The position numbers and the translations under genes were made by a program. Below the pieces are notes generated by a model that was not told the DNA's origin, did not search any database, and was given only the letters and a program-made list of their open reading frames with translations. From contig JAFVCL010000019.1 of the NCBI GenBank assembly GCA_017479285.1, positions 1-42,479 on the forward strand: 42,479 nucleotides of DNA, written 5' to 3'. Source of the DNA: Lachnospiraceae bacterium (GTDB taxonomy: Bacteria > Bacillota > Clostridia > Lachnospirales > Lachnospiraceae). Positions 23,257 through 31,691 of the stretch are shown in pieces; the first letter of the stretch is position 1, and each line of letters starts with the position of its first letter.

Positions 23257-25176
23257 TTATCCGATTTTCTCGAAATATTCCGTAAGTCTCTCGATCGGGA
23301 TAGGCTTTGAATATTTATAACCCTGGAGATATTTTGCCTCCATATCTATGCATCGGCTCTCATCGTTTTCATCCTCAACTCCCTCATAGAGGACGGAATA
23401 ATTAACATCCTTAAACATCCTTGCAAGGTTTGAAACCATCGTTTTCGAACGGTCGTCGATTCCCGAAGCAATTACCAGCGAGCGGTCAAATTTTACTATA
23501 TCAAAAGGAAGCTCCATGATCCTTTCAAAGTTTGAATAACCGGTTCCAAAATCATCGAGATAGAACTTTATTCCGCTTTCTTTAAGCTCCTCGATCCTTG
23601 TCTTTATAAGCTCGAAATCCTTTTCGTTCTGGGATTCCGTAATCTCTATCGCTATCTTTCCGAAGGGAATTCCATTACTTTTTATAATACTCTCTGCTGT
23701 CTCGCAGAAGCTGTCCTCTCTGATATCGTAAACAGAGAAATTAACCGATATCCGCTTTACATTATATCCCTTGTCGAGCATATACCGTATCTGTTTACAG
23801 GTCTTGAAAAGGATGATCTTTGTAAGCACCCCGATATACTGGTTTTTCTCGGCGATGGAAATAAACTCGTTCGGATAGATCATTCCGGTTTTCGGAAGCA
23901 CAAGCCTCATAAGTGCCTCGGCCGTATCAAAGGTTTTTGATCTTATATTAAAGACCGGCTGGCAATATACATGGACTCTCTCGTCCTCATAGTTGTTCTT
24001 TAAGGCTATGTCCGCGAGCTCGTCAACTATATATTTGTACTTAAGATAATCCTTTACATCCTTTTCGTCAGCCGCGAGGAAACTGTTTTGCGGCATCCTG
24101 TCATGGAGAAAGCTTATATAGCCGATATAATCGTTGTCCTTGTTAAGCAGATCATAAGTCCCGGTATATACTATCTTGTAATCGATCTTGTACCGCGGGT
24201 ATACACGATTGAACTCATCGAGCATCTTTTGTCCGCTCTCGAGATAGTCCGGGTTTTTCAGCGTATCAACAGCCATGATCATGTGTCCGCCGGATATCTG
24301 GAAAAGCGTAGCAGACTTGAAGAATCTTGATGAAAAATAGCGGATCGTGCCCTGTATCTCTGGCGGGTATTTTCTTCCCTTTCCCTCAAAGTCATGCATA
24401 TAAAGGCTCATAAGATACAGCTTTTCTTTTCTTGTCCTGCTCTCCCCGATCCTTTCCTCAAACGCGCTCTCGCTGACCGTACCGATCTCGATATTATACG
24501 GATTTGAATGCACATGGTAAAGGAGGGCGTACACAGGGAAAAGGAAGGTCGCGGCAGTAAACGAAGATTGTCTGTAGAGCTGCTGGATTGCCATTATAAC
24601 CACCGATACGATAACCGTCCCGGTAACGCTCGCCACAACCTGCCGTATAAAGCGGCTCCGGTGTTTAAAGACCATGACGGAAAGTATGACAATATAATAC
24701 ATGTAACCGAAGGGAAAGATCGGGAAGCCCATGTGGATATTATCGGCATTATCTATATAGAATCCGAACTTGAACACCGTACCGGCGATCTCGTTGAAAA
24801 CGATGATATAAAAGCCTACCGCCGCCAGATGGAAATACGGTCGCCCCGTCTTTTTATCCAGCCCCAGCAGATCCTTTGCGTACAGCACAAACAGCCACAT
24901 AGTAGAAAAAAGTCCTATGTGGTACGCGGATCTGAAGAAATAATGAACTATCTTCGGGGCAACCCCCAAAAACCTGCTCATCGAGACATTATATATAAGA
25001 TCCGCTGCGGCGGACAGCATAAGTATCCCGATTATAAAGCGCAGATACAGAAAACCTCTTGTTCTGTTTATATATGCATTTCTTATAAGAATAATAAAAA
25101 CTATTCCTATTGCGATTACAAGCACATCTGCGGCAGGTGTATAATTCTCGTAATAACCGGTCACCGATCCAAGCAT
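23257..25176 (-). CDS. 7TM-EAL cyclic di-GMP phosphodiesterase
   Basis: A 639-residue membrane protein. Residues ~15-220 contain about seven transmembrane segments, residues ~240-360 look like a degenerate GGDEF-type domain without a GGDEF signature, and residues ~385-635 form an EAL domain. The phosphodiesterase residues are all present: Glu420 (EAL), Asn479, Glu511 (EITES), Asp541-Asp542 (DDFGTG), Lys562, Glu598 (YEGVED) and Gln618. It should therefore hydrolyse cyclic di-GMP and counteract enzymes such as the cyclase at 11660. It is monocistronic, with its own downstream terminator. The 7TM sensor ligand is unknown. Confidence 0.92.
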   Translation of the reverse strand: MLGSVTGYYENYTPAADVLVIAIGIVFIILIRNAYINRTRGFLYLRFIIGILMLSAAADLIYNVSMSRFLGVAPKIVHYFFRSAYHIGLFSTMWLFVLYAKDLLGLDKKTGRPYFHLAAVGFYIIVFNEIAGTVFKFGFYIDNADNIHMGFPIFPFGYMYYIVILSVMVFKHRSRFIRQVVASVTGTVIVSVVIMAIQQLYRQSSFTAATFLFPVYALLYHVHSNPYNIEIGTVSESAFEERIGESRTRKEKLYLMSLYMHDFEGKGRKYPPEIQGTIRYFSSRFFKSATLFQISGGHMIMAVDTLKNPDYLESGQKMLDEFNRVYPRYKIDYKIVYTGTYDLLNKDNDYIGYISFLHDRMPQNSFLAADEKDVKDYLKYKYIVDELADIALKNNYEDERVHVYCQPVFNIRSKTFDTAEALMRLVLPKTGMIYPNEFISIAEKNQYIGVLTKIILFKTCKQIRYMLDKGYNVKRISVNFSVYDIREDSFCETAESIIKSNGIPFGKIAIEITESQNEKDFELIKTRIEELKESGIKFYLDDFGTGYSNFERIMELPFDIVKFDRSLVIASGIDDRSKTMVSNLARMFKDVNYSVLYEGVEDENDESRCIDMEAKYLQGYKYSKPIPIERLTEYFEKIG

Positions 25177-25337
25177 AATACTGACCTCACGACTATCAGA
25201 ACGAAGTTAACAAAAGCTGTCTGTCATTAATCTTAATTGTAACATATTGTTCTCAAAAAAACACTATCGAACATAATAAACCCATGACAGATTTCCGCAA
25301 ACGATCTCTTTCTTTAAACAAAGACAAAGGTATAGTT

Positions 25338-27755
25338 TTATACCTGCTCCATAAAATATATTCTTGAGCCGAAATCCTGGAAATGTCTGACTTCCCCGTT
25401 ATATCCGGTGGCACCGAAGGCCTGCTTTAAGTGCACCCCGCCGTTCATAAGCGTATCTCCGCTTGCGGTCACATCCTCGGTCTCACCGTCCATCTTAACA
25501 AACTTCGCGATCATATCGATGAGCAGTCCGTCTTTTTTTACATGTATCGGAGCCACCGTATTTACAAGGTCTCCGAATTCCCTTACATCGATCTTCAGCG
25601 CCCTGTTGTAAAAATGGTAAAGCTCCCCATCGCTCAAGCCCCTCGCGTGGTAACAGTGGAAGGGAGAGTTCGGGACCACAAGTCTTTGCATAACCATCCC
25701 GACTGCCTTCTTTTTATCGGACGAAACACAGGTCCACTCGGAAAAGTTCCCGCTTTCGAAGGGCACGGCAGCTGCGCCGCTCATGGAAGCACTTACCTGC
25801 GGCATTGCCGCGGAACCCTTTCCTCGGTAGAAATCGCCCCACTGCAATACTTCTCTCCACTCCTTATAAAGCTCAATCTGCGCCTTTATAGCGGCGACCT
25901 CCTCCTTCTTCATGTCACAGAGATTGCACTCATATCCGAGCACTCCGAAGGAAGCCACATTAAATCTGGTCTCGAGGGGAGTTGTCCGGAGCGTCTGGTG
26001 GTTCGGACAATCCGAGACATGAGCCGTTACGGTGGACATGGGATAACCGTAGCTGTATCCGGTCTGTATGCTGAGCCTGCACATGGCATCCGTATCATCG
26101 CTCGCCCATATCTGGGGGAAATATGAAAGTATTCCGAGGTCGAACCTGTTTCCTCCGGCGCTGCACCCCTCGAAAAGGATATGGGGGAATCTCTCTGTCA
26201 GAGTTTTCATACAGTGGTACAGTCCCAGCACATATCTGTGGGCAAGTTCTCCCTGCCTGTCGGCAGGAAGGCTCTGTGAGAAATAATCCGAGAATATCCG
26301 GTTCATATCCCACTTTACATACGATATGTTCGCCGAGGAAAACACCTCGCTCATCTTATTTATAATAAAATCCTGTACTTCCGGATTCGAAAGGTCAAGT
26401 AACCGTTGGTTACGCCCTTCACTGTGGGGCTTACCGGGTATTTCTACCGACCACTCCGGATGTGCTTCATAAAGCCTGCTCTTTACGCTTATCATCTCCG
26501 GCTCTACCCAGATACCAAAATCAAGCCCTAATCCGTTTATCTTCTCCGCAAGATGCTTTAATCCGCCCGGAAGCTTCCTGGGGTTTACATCCCAATCCCC
26601 AAGGGAGGTTGAATCATTGTCCCTCTCCCCGAACCATCCGTCATCCATAACGAAAAGCTCGATACCGACTTCCTTTCCTGCCTTTGCCAGCTTAGTAAGC
26701 TTATGCTCGTTTATGTCAAAATATGCAGCCTCCCAGCTGTTTAAAAGAACCGGTCTCGTTTTGTGCTTCCACTCGCCCCGGACTATGTGTTCCCGGACAA
26801 AGTGGTGCATATTTTTGCTCATTCCGTTGTAACCACAGGCGCTGTAGGTCATGACTGCCTCGGGGGTATGGAAGGAATCCCCCTCCCCGAGAAGAAACTT
26901 AAAGCCCTCCGGATTTATTCCGGAAACAACTCTTGTTTTTCCAAACGCGCCTGCCTCAACGCACTCATAGTGATTTCCGCTGTATACAAGGTTAAACCCA
27001 TATACTTCACCGGAATCCTCACTCGTCTCAAGAGGATGGAGCATAAAGAAGGGATTGCACTTGTTCGAGCTGGTCCCGGTCATGGAGGAGGCGATATGCT
27101 TTCCCCCTGTCACAAGGCAGTCATCCCTTTGCATCTCCCTTGCCCATGCTCCGCGGAATGTGGTAAACACATATCCCGCCCGGTCAAAATCCATCTGCAT
27201 ACTCATAAGTCTCTCAAGAATTATCTTATTCCTGCTGTTGTTTACAAGCCCGGCGTTCCTTGTTATAACATCGCAGTCCTCATAAACAACATAATTAAGA
27301 TAAAGAGTAAGGTCGTAGGAGCGGTCTTTTAAAATGACCGTAAGCGTCTTTGCCTTATTGCCTTCATCATAGGATGCGGGCATATCCCCAAGATCCAGTG
27401 TACCATCCTTTATCTCATAGCCCTCGTAAACAAAGTCCGATGTGGTGCTTCCGTCCGCATGCCAAATGCATACAAAGGGTTCCCTTATGTCGCCCTTTCC
27501 GTAGGCTGACATTTCAAGGCGCATATCCTCAAGTGAATACATAAGGTGCTCCTGGTCGTAACCGGTCGTATTTCCGGGATAGAAAGCGTGTTTTTCCGTA
27601 AGCGCATCCAGCGTTCCCTCCTCAGCACCCTCCGGGATCGTTATTTTCCTTCCGTAGTAAAGATGCTCCGGCTGCCCGGTGGGAAGGATCCTGAATATGT
27701 ATGATGTTGAACCGGTTTCGAGAATAAAGCCCTTATTGTCCGTTACGCGTATCAT
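25338..27755 (-). CDS. aga: GH36 alpha-galactosidase
   Basis: An 805-residue cytoplasmic alpha-galactosidase of glycoside hydrolase family 36, slightly longer than the ~730-residue family norm. An N-terminal beta-sandwich (~1-300) precedes the barrel, which shows PVLLNSWEAAYFD, FVMDDGWFGERD, the nucleophile Asp in YVKWDMNR and the acid/base Asp in WASDDTDA, plus the substrate-binding CSAGGNRFD block. It releases galactose from raffinose-family oligosaccharides or galactomannan. No signal peptide is seen. It appears monocistronic; the GPH transporter at 28256 could supply a substrate, but the two are separated by the small-toxin locus. Confidence 0.95.
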   Translation of the reverse strand: MIRVTDNKGFILETGSTSYIFRILPTGQPEHLYYGRKITIPEGAEEGTLDALTEKHAFYPGNTTGYDQEHLMYSLEDMRLEMSAYGKGDIREPFVCIWHADGSTTSDFVYEGYEIKDGTLDLGDMPASYDEGNKAKTLTVILKDRSYDLTLYLNYVVYEDCDVITRNAGLVNNSRNKIILERLMSMQMDFDRAGYVFTTFRGAWAREMQRDDCLVTGGKHIASSMTGTSSNKCNPFFMLHPLETSEDSGEVYGFNLVYSGNHYECVEAGAFGKTRVVSGINPEGFKFLLGEGDSFHTPEAVMTYSACGYNGMSKNMHHFVREHIVRGEWKHKTRPVLLNSWEAAYFDINEHKLTKLAKAGKEVGIELFVMDDGWFGERDNDSTSLGDWDVNPRKLPGGLKHLAEKINGLGLDFGIWVEPEMISVKSRLYEAHPEWSVEIPGKPHSEGRNQRLLDLSNPEVQDFIINKMSEVFSSANISYVKWDMNRIFSDYFSQSLPADRQGELAHRYVLGLYHCMKTLTERFPHILFEGCSAGGNRFDLGILSYFPQIWASDDTDAMCRLSIQTGYSYGYPMSTVTAHVSDCPNHQTLRTTPLETRFNVASFGVLGYECNLCDMKKEEVAAIKAQIELYKEWREVLQWGDFYRGKGSAAMPQVSASMSGAAAVPFESGNFSEWTCVSSDKKKAVGMVMQRLVVPNSPFHCYHARGLSDGELYHFYNRALKIDVREFGDLVNTVAPIHVKKDGLLIDMIAKFVKMDGETEDVTASGDTLMNGGVHLKQAFGATGYNGEVRHFQDFGSRIYFMEQV

Positions 27756-27890
27756 TCCTGCCCTCTTTCTTAGTTGTCTTCTTTAATGTACCTGTTACCA
27801 ATTTACCTTTTTGCAATGTGGAATATTCCCTCAAAAGCCATAAAATAATTGCGGTATCAAAAAAATTATGCTATCTTTATATAAAAGGAA

Positions 27891-27906
27891 AGCCACGAAA
27901 GCGGCT
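27891..27906 (-). terminator. Predicted terminator of the small toxin-like mRNA
   Basis: On the minus strand AGCCGC and GTGGCT pair around a TTTC loop, followed by TTCCTTTTATAT. It ends the transcript that starts near 28142, giving an mRNA of about 250 bases. Confidence 0.55.
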
Positions 27907-27927
27907 GACCTCAATGTGGTTTAGATG

Positions 27928-28059
27928 CTACTTGGTAGCATTGCCGTCACTGTTGCTGTCAGTGGCGGCTCTTTTTTTATCCCTGTGTACTTCGTACAGC
28001 AGTTTAAAAACAGACAGAAGAACATTCAGTCCTTTAAATATCAGACTCAATATCTCCAT
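27928..28059 (-). CDS. Small toxin-like peptide (43 aa), candidate type I toxin
   Basis: A 43-codon gene: start MEILSLIFKGLNVLLSVFK, an amphipathic or membrane-active hydrophobic helix of ~24 residues, then a charged tail beginning EVHRDKKR and ending DSNSDGNATK. A near-perfect ribosome binding site AAAGGAGGT (28075-28067) lies seven bases before the ATG, and a second AAAGGAGGT (28097-28089) without its own start codon lies upstream. The strong promoter at 28149-28178, the terminator at 27891-27906 and the antisense RNA on the other strand make it a plausible membrane-acting type I toxin (Fst/TxpA-like in size and plan). I recognise no exact family, and toxicity is inferred from architecture only. 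Confidence 0.65.
   Translation of the reverse strand: MEILSLIFKGLNVLLSVFKLLYEVHRDKKRAATDSNSDGNATK
27943..27978 (+). terminator. Strong plus-strand intrinsic terminator inside the toxin ORF region
   Basis: GCCGTCACTG (27943-27952) pairs with CAGTGGCGGC (27960-27969) over 10 bp with one G-T wobble, loop TTGCTGT, followed by TCTTTTTTT. No plus-strand protein gene precedes it, which is the main evidence for an antisense RNA here. Confidence 0.85.
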
Positions 28060-28139
28060 AGCTCTCACCTCCTTTCTCCGGGATTTTTACCTCCTTTCGT
28101 CAGGATGTGAGATCAGCCGCCTTGGCTTCGTGGTTTCCT

Positions 28140-28190
28140 ATGGGTAATATAATATCAATCGCGTTTAGTCGATGTCAATTTATTACCCAT
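28140..28190 (-). promoter_or_regulatory. Toxin-like gene promoter inside a 10-bp inverted repeat
   Basis: Minus-strand -35 TTGACA (28178-28173), 18-bp spacer, -10 TATTAT (28154-28149). A perfect inverted repeat, ATGGGTAATA (28140-28149) and TATTACCCAT (28181-28190), brackets the promoter from just upstream of the -35 into the start region, with centres 41 bp apart. Two regulator half-sites are one possible reading. Confidence 0.65.
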
Positions 28191-28255
28191 ATAAATACTC
28201 ACAAATATTCACTATACGACTTCACCATATTGCATAAGTCATAAGTGTCATTTTT

Positions 28256-30106
28256 TTATGCTTTTGCCTTCTTCGATGCAAGCTCCTTTGTAATCTCCTC
28301 GAGTTTTTCATCCGTGAGCTTATATCTTGCCTTAAAGATGATAAGAGCTACCACAAGGACGAATACCGGCAGAACAGTCATTACAAAGCGAAGTCCGATG
28401 ACTGAATTGTTTGAAACCACTGTCACCCCATTTGCCATTATATCGGCAATATAGCTCTTAAGCCCATAGCATCTCATACCGTCAATGACCTCTCCACCCT
28501 GGGAAGCGTATGTACTGCCCGATTCGCTTATATTAAATATTGAGAGGCATATCGATGCAACAAGAGCAGCGATTCCGGATGCAAGCTTAACAACAAATGT
28601 CTGCATCGAGAAGATTACCGACTCATCGCGGCGATTGTTCTTAAGCTCGCCGTAATCTACAGTGTTTGCAAGAAATACCGTAACTATAACATTCAACATT
28701 CCAACCGCTGCCATGATGAAAAATCCGGGTGCGAGGAAGGGATATACACTGCTTGTTCCCGCAAGCGCCATGATAAGCAGGATCACATATCCGCCTATGG
28801 CCGAGAAAATACAGATGTAAAAAATCTTCATGGTGTTAAAGAATTTCCTGAGCAGCGGAAAAAATGCCATCATCGCAAGTATCTGGCAGGCTCCGGCAAA
28901 TGTGTTGAATGTGGTGTAATCTCCCTGCCAGTTTGAGCCTCCGAGATCGTACTTAAAGAAATATATGAGCAGGTTTGATGTGATGTAGGTGGCTGAATTT
29001 ACAAGCACTATCGTTATAACCATCGCCATCGCCTGGTCGTTTTGAAGGAGCGCCTTGAACATATCGCTGACCTTGGCAGTCTGCACATCCACCGTTGATT
29101 TTTCCTTGATAAACAGGCAGGTGATAAGGATAAATCCAAAGAACAGAACCGCTACGATGAGCGAGAACCATTTAAATCCGACTCTCTCAACCTCCTTCTT
29201 CGAGGAAAGATAGGTCGTCATCCCATCGCTCTCTGATATCTTCGCATAGTTTTCTTCGGAAACATATACCGCGATTACAGCCTCTCCGTCCTTATCATCC
29301 ATAACAACATCAAATTCATTGACCGTAAGGGCATCCTTGGCTTCACTTGAAAAAACAAGGTTTCCGATAGTAATGTCATATTTTGCGTTGCTGGTTGTGA
29401 ATGAAATTGCATTCTCAAACTCTGCCTTGTTGGCGGTTATTCCGAGAGTCGCTCCGCCGGTAAGAGTCTTTACATTTCCGGTGGCTGCTCCTGTCTCATC
29501 CATCTCCACAACATAAGCGGTTGTGTCCGTAACGGTAAGAGTCTCATTGTCGGCACTCTTTCCAACGGCGGCATTTCCCAAAGCGGAAACCGCAAGTACG
29601 GTGACAATGGTAACGATCGCAGAGCCAACGCCTGCACAGGTTCTTCCCAGAGCGGACATATTCTCACGCTCTTTGCCGCCGTCGGTAAACGCGGGAACCA
29701 TCGACCAGTAGGGAATGTCCATCATTGTATATGTAACGCCCCAAAGGATGTAGAATGCCGCTGCATAAGCAACAAGTCCGCTTCCGGACAGTGAGGGAGG
29801 TGCCGCAAACATAAGGAATAGTATCACGGCATTTGTCAGCGTTCCGATAAAAAGCCAGGGTCTGAACTTGCCCCACTTTGTCTTTGTCTTTGCCACAAGC
29901 ACTCCCATAAGAGGATCATTGAAAGCATCGAATACGCGGGCGATGAGAAGGATTATACCCATAACCCATGCGGACACTCCCATAATGTCCTGATAATAGT
30001 AAAGGATATAGCTTGCCGAGAGCATGTAAACCATATCCTTGCCCACAGCACCGATACCATAGGCAAACTTTTCTTTTCCTGTAAGCTTTTTCTTACCCTG
30101 TTCCAT
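28256..30106 (-). CDS. GPH-family sugar:cation symporter with a large extracytoplasmic insertion
   Basis: A 616-residue transporter of the glycoside-pentoside-hexuronide (MelB-like) family. The family signature RVFDAFNDPLMG (Asp60 and Asp64, the cation-site positions of MelB) and MMDIPYWSMVPAF are present. Family members are usually ~450-480 residues; here about 130 extra residues (~177-305) sit between predicted helices 5 and 6, a loop expected to face outside. The insert is Thr/Asp/Glu-rich and beta-like, without Cys. It lies 38 bp after the GT-B-like gene in the TetR-led operon. A galactoside, glucoside or glucuronide substrate is possible; nothing in the sequence decides. Confidence 0.88.
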   Translation of the reverse strand: MEQGKKKLTGKEKFAYGIGAVGKDMVYMLSASYILYYYQDIMGVSAWVMGIILLIARVFDAFNDPLMGVLVAKTKTKWGKFRPWLFIGTLTNAVILFLMFAAPPSLSGSGLVAYAAAFYILWGVTYTMMDIPYWSMVPAFTDGGKERENMSALGRTCAGVGSAIVTIVTVLAVSALGNAAVGKSADNETLTVTDTTAYVVEMDETGAATGNVKTLTGGATLGITANKAEFENAISFTTSNAKYDITIGNLVFSSEAKDALTVNEFDVVMDDKDGEAVIAVYVSEENYAKISESDGMTTYLSSKKEVERVGFKWFSLIVAVLFFGFILITCLFIKEKSTVDVQTAKVSDMFKALLQNDQAMAMVITIVLVNSATYITSNLLIYFFKYDLGGSNWQGDYTTFNTFAGACQILAMMAFFPLLRKFFNTMKIFYICIFSAIGGYVILLIMALAGTSSVYPFLAPGFFIMAAVGMLNVIVTVFLANTVDYGELKNNRRDESVIFSMQTFVVKLASGIAALVASICLSIFNISESGSTYASQGGEVIDGMRCYGLKSYIADIMANGVTVVSNNSVIGLRFVMTVLPVFVLVVALIIFKARYKLTDEKLEEITKELASKKAKA

Positions 30107-30144
30107 AATAGTCTCCTTCTTAATACTCCAACCTGTTACGCTTC

Positions 30145-31647
30145 TTAGTTATTACCCTTTAAACCCATCGCGATCTCTACGACCCTGTACGCTCCATCGT
30201 AAAGACCGATACCTTTGTTTGTTACTATCGCCTCACACATATCCTTGAGAAGTGAAGGCGAAGTCATAAACTCCTCCACCATCTGAAGGGTATGGGGAAT
30301 ATCTCTGCACTCGAGCGTCCCCTCTCCCATCTCTGCGGAGTGGATCGCTCCCCACATCTCGTGCTTTCCCACACGCCTTATGAACAGCTTCGGCACCGGA
30401 TAAAACGCCAGCTCACTCGGCTTGGTAACAAGCACATCACAGCTTCTCATAAGAAGGTTCGTGCAATAGACCGCCTCAAAAATATTCCTGTGCCAGAAGC
30501 CGTGGATACCTGTAACCTCTGTATCTTCCGAGAGTGCGCCCGAGGCGAATTTTACGGTATCGTTCCAGTCGTCCATATGTTCCGAAGTAAGCTCAGCCAT
30601 TCCCGGGATTTCAGCCTTAAGCTGATCCCATACATTACGGTAATCTCCCACATTTACATAGAGTGCCGCCTTCTTATCCTTTATGTACGGAAGAAGATAT
30701 TTTATTATAGCGGCAAATATCTCCTTCTGGGCACCGGCTCCGCCGATGGTGAGCAAAAATCTCATCGGCTTTCCACCGGTCTGTCTCTTTATTCTCGCTT
30801 CACAATCAGCTTCTATATTTGCAACGAGCTCATGATCGATATAATGTCCGGTGTAAACAAGACTTCCCTCCGGCATCGGTCTGCAAACCTTCTTTTTCAT
30901 CATTCCGTTGCATATCTTATAACCCTGGTATGCATTCCGGCACTGAACCGTATGAACCGCGCCCTCCGCGTAGTGAAGCGCCATCGGCCAGTTGTCGGGG
31001 ATCGCATTTACGACATATTTCATCCCTGCATGGATTGCCGCCTGTGCGGGCCATACATGGGTTCCCACAACCGGAATACCCTTTGGAACATTCCTGTAAA
31101 CAGGAGCCATAAGCTCCGCATTTTTCTGGTCGGCAGCATTGTAGGAAAACGCTCTGAAGCCTTCGTAGTTCATGGGTTCCCAGACAAGCTTGTTAAAGAT
31201 GGGGTTCTTTGAGAGTCTTGAGCCCAGTGAGTACAGATCGTTCTGCGCTCCTATAACCTTTGTGCAGGTTGTCTCCCTGTATGAATTAAGATCCATCCAA
31301 TACGGAGTATAGCCCATGTGCTTTGCAGCCGAGGCAATTGCCATCGATATGCGGTAATGTCCGAAGCCCATCCTTATGTTTCCGACTATGATTCCTTTTT
31401 CCGTATCCCAGTCAAGCGCCGGCAGGTTGTCCTCCTCCACATAATGCGCGTTCTGCTTAAGGTCCCCCACAAGGACATTGTTTACACCGAGGTAGTCTCC
31501 GATATATTTATTCTTTTCGATCTTTACAGGGTAATCGGCCGCCGAGTCATCCCCGTACTTTTTCGCATATTTCTTTTTTGATCGGACTGCCTTGTTGTAT
31601 ACCCCCTGGGGCATTTCATTTCCGAATATTATTTTTGATCTTTCCAC
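30145..31647 (-). CDS. GT-B-fold glycosyltransferase-like protein of unknown function
   Basis: A 500-residue cytoplasmic protein. After ~85 N-terminal residues, IIVGNIRMGFGHYRISMAIA resembles the N-terminal loop of GT-B enzymes of the MGDG-synthase/MurG type, where Gly-His contacts the acceptor. RFLLTIGGAGAQKEIFAAI and LVTKPSELAFYPVPKLFI resemble the nucleotide-sugar-binding C-terminal half (the latter like the 'KpGG' strand of MurG-like enzymes). I cannot name a specific family. It lies between a TetR regulator (44 bp upstream) and a GPH transporter (38 bp downstream), so it may modify a glycoside or lipid connected with that transporter. Both the enzyme class and role are tentative. Confidence 0.6.
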   Translation of the reverse strand: MERSKIIFGNEMPQGVYNKAVRSKKKYAKKYGDDSAADYPVKIEKNKYIGDYLGVNNVLVGDLKQNAHYVEEDNLPALDWDTEKGIIVGNIRMGFGHYRISMAIASAAKHMGYTPYWMDLNSYRETTCTKVIGAQNDLYSLGSRLSKNPIFNKLVWEPMNYEGFRAFSYNAADQKNAELMAPVYRNVPKGIPVVGTHVWPAQAAIHAGMKYVVNAIPDNWPMALHYAEGAVHTVQCRNAYQGYKICNGMMKKKVCRPMPEGSLVYTGHYIDHELVANIEADCEARIKRQTGGKPMRFLLTIGGAGAQKEIFAAIIKYLLPYIKDKKAALYVNVGDYRNVWDQLKAEIPGMAELTSEHMDDWNDTVKFASGALSEDTEVTGIHGFWHRNIFEAVYCTNLLMRSCDVLVTKPSELAFYPVPKLFIRRVGKHEMWGAIHSAEMGEGTLECRDIPHTLQMVEEFMTSPSLLKDMCEAIVTNKGIGLYDGAYRVVEIAMGLKGNN

Positions 31648-31691
31648 GGTTTCCTCCTTTTATGCCGGTCGGCTCAGTCTTAAATACCTTT

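Larger units (their letters stand above)
27849..27978 (+). ncRNA. Predicted antisense RNA of a type I toxin-antitoxin-like locus
   Basis: A plus-strand promoter (-35 TTGCGG 27849-27854, 17-bp spacer, -10 TATCTT 27872-27877) is followed about 95 bases later by a strong intrinsic terminator (27943-27978). No plus-strand protein gene lies between. The predicted RNA (~27884 to 27978) is complementary to the 3' part of the small peptide ORF at 27928-28059 and to its 3' UTR and terminator. This convergent, 3'-overlapping arrangement matches known type I antitoxins such as RatA. The transcript itself is inferred. Confidence 0.6.
27886..28139. repeat. Imperfect inverted repeats bracketing the small toxin-like gene
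   Basis: The arm at 27886-27913 and the arm at 28108-28139 are imperfect inverted copies sharing CCACGAA, CGGCTGA and CTCA blocks, with a 4-5 base insertion in the right arm. In the minus-strand mRNA the 5' and 3' ends could therefore pair with each other, as in several type I toxin mRNAs where such pairing blocks translation. A terminal inverted repeat of a tiny mobile element is the alternative; I see no clear target-site duplication. Confidence 0.6.

Noticed and set aside
27886-28139. MITE or other tiny mobile element
   Set aside because: The inverted arms are imperfect and no target-site duplication is evident; the internal promoter, peptide, terminators and antisense signals fit a toxin-antitoxin locus better. 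It is kept as an alternative in the repeat entry.
27818-28147. A 109-codon plus-strand frame over the small-toxin locus
   Set aside because: It runs through the strong plus-strand terminator at 27943-27978 and lacks a ribosome binding site; the minus-strand 43-codon ORF has an ideal one.
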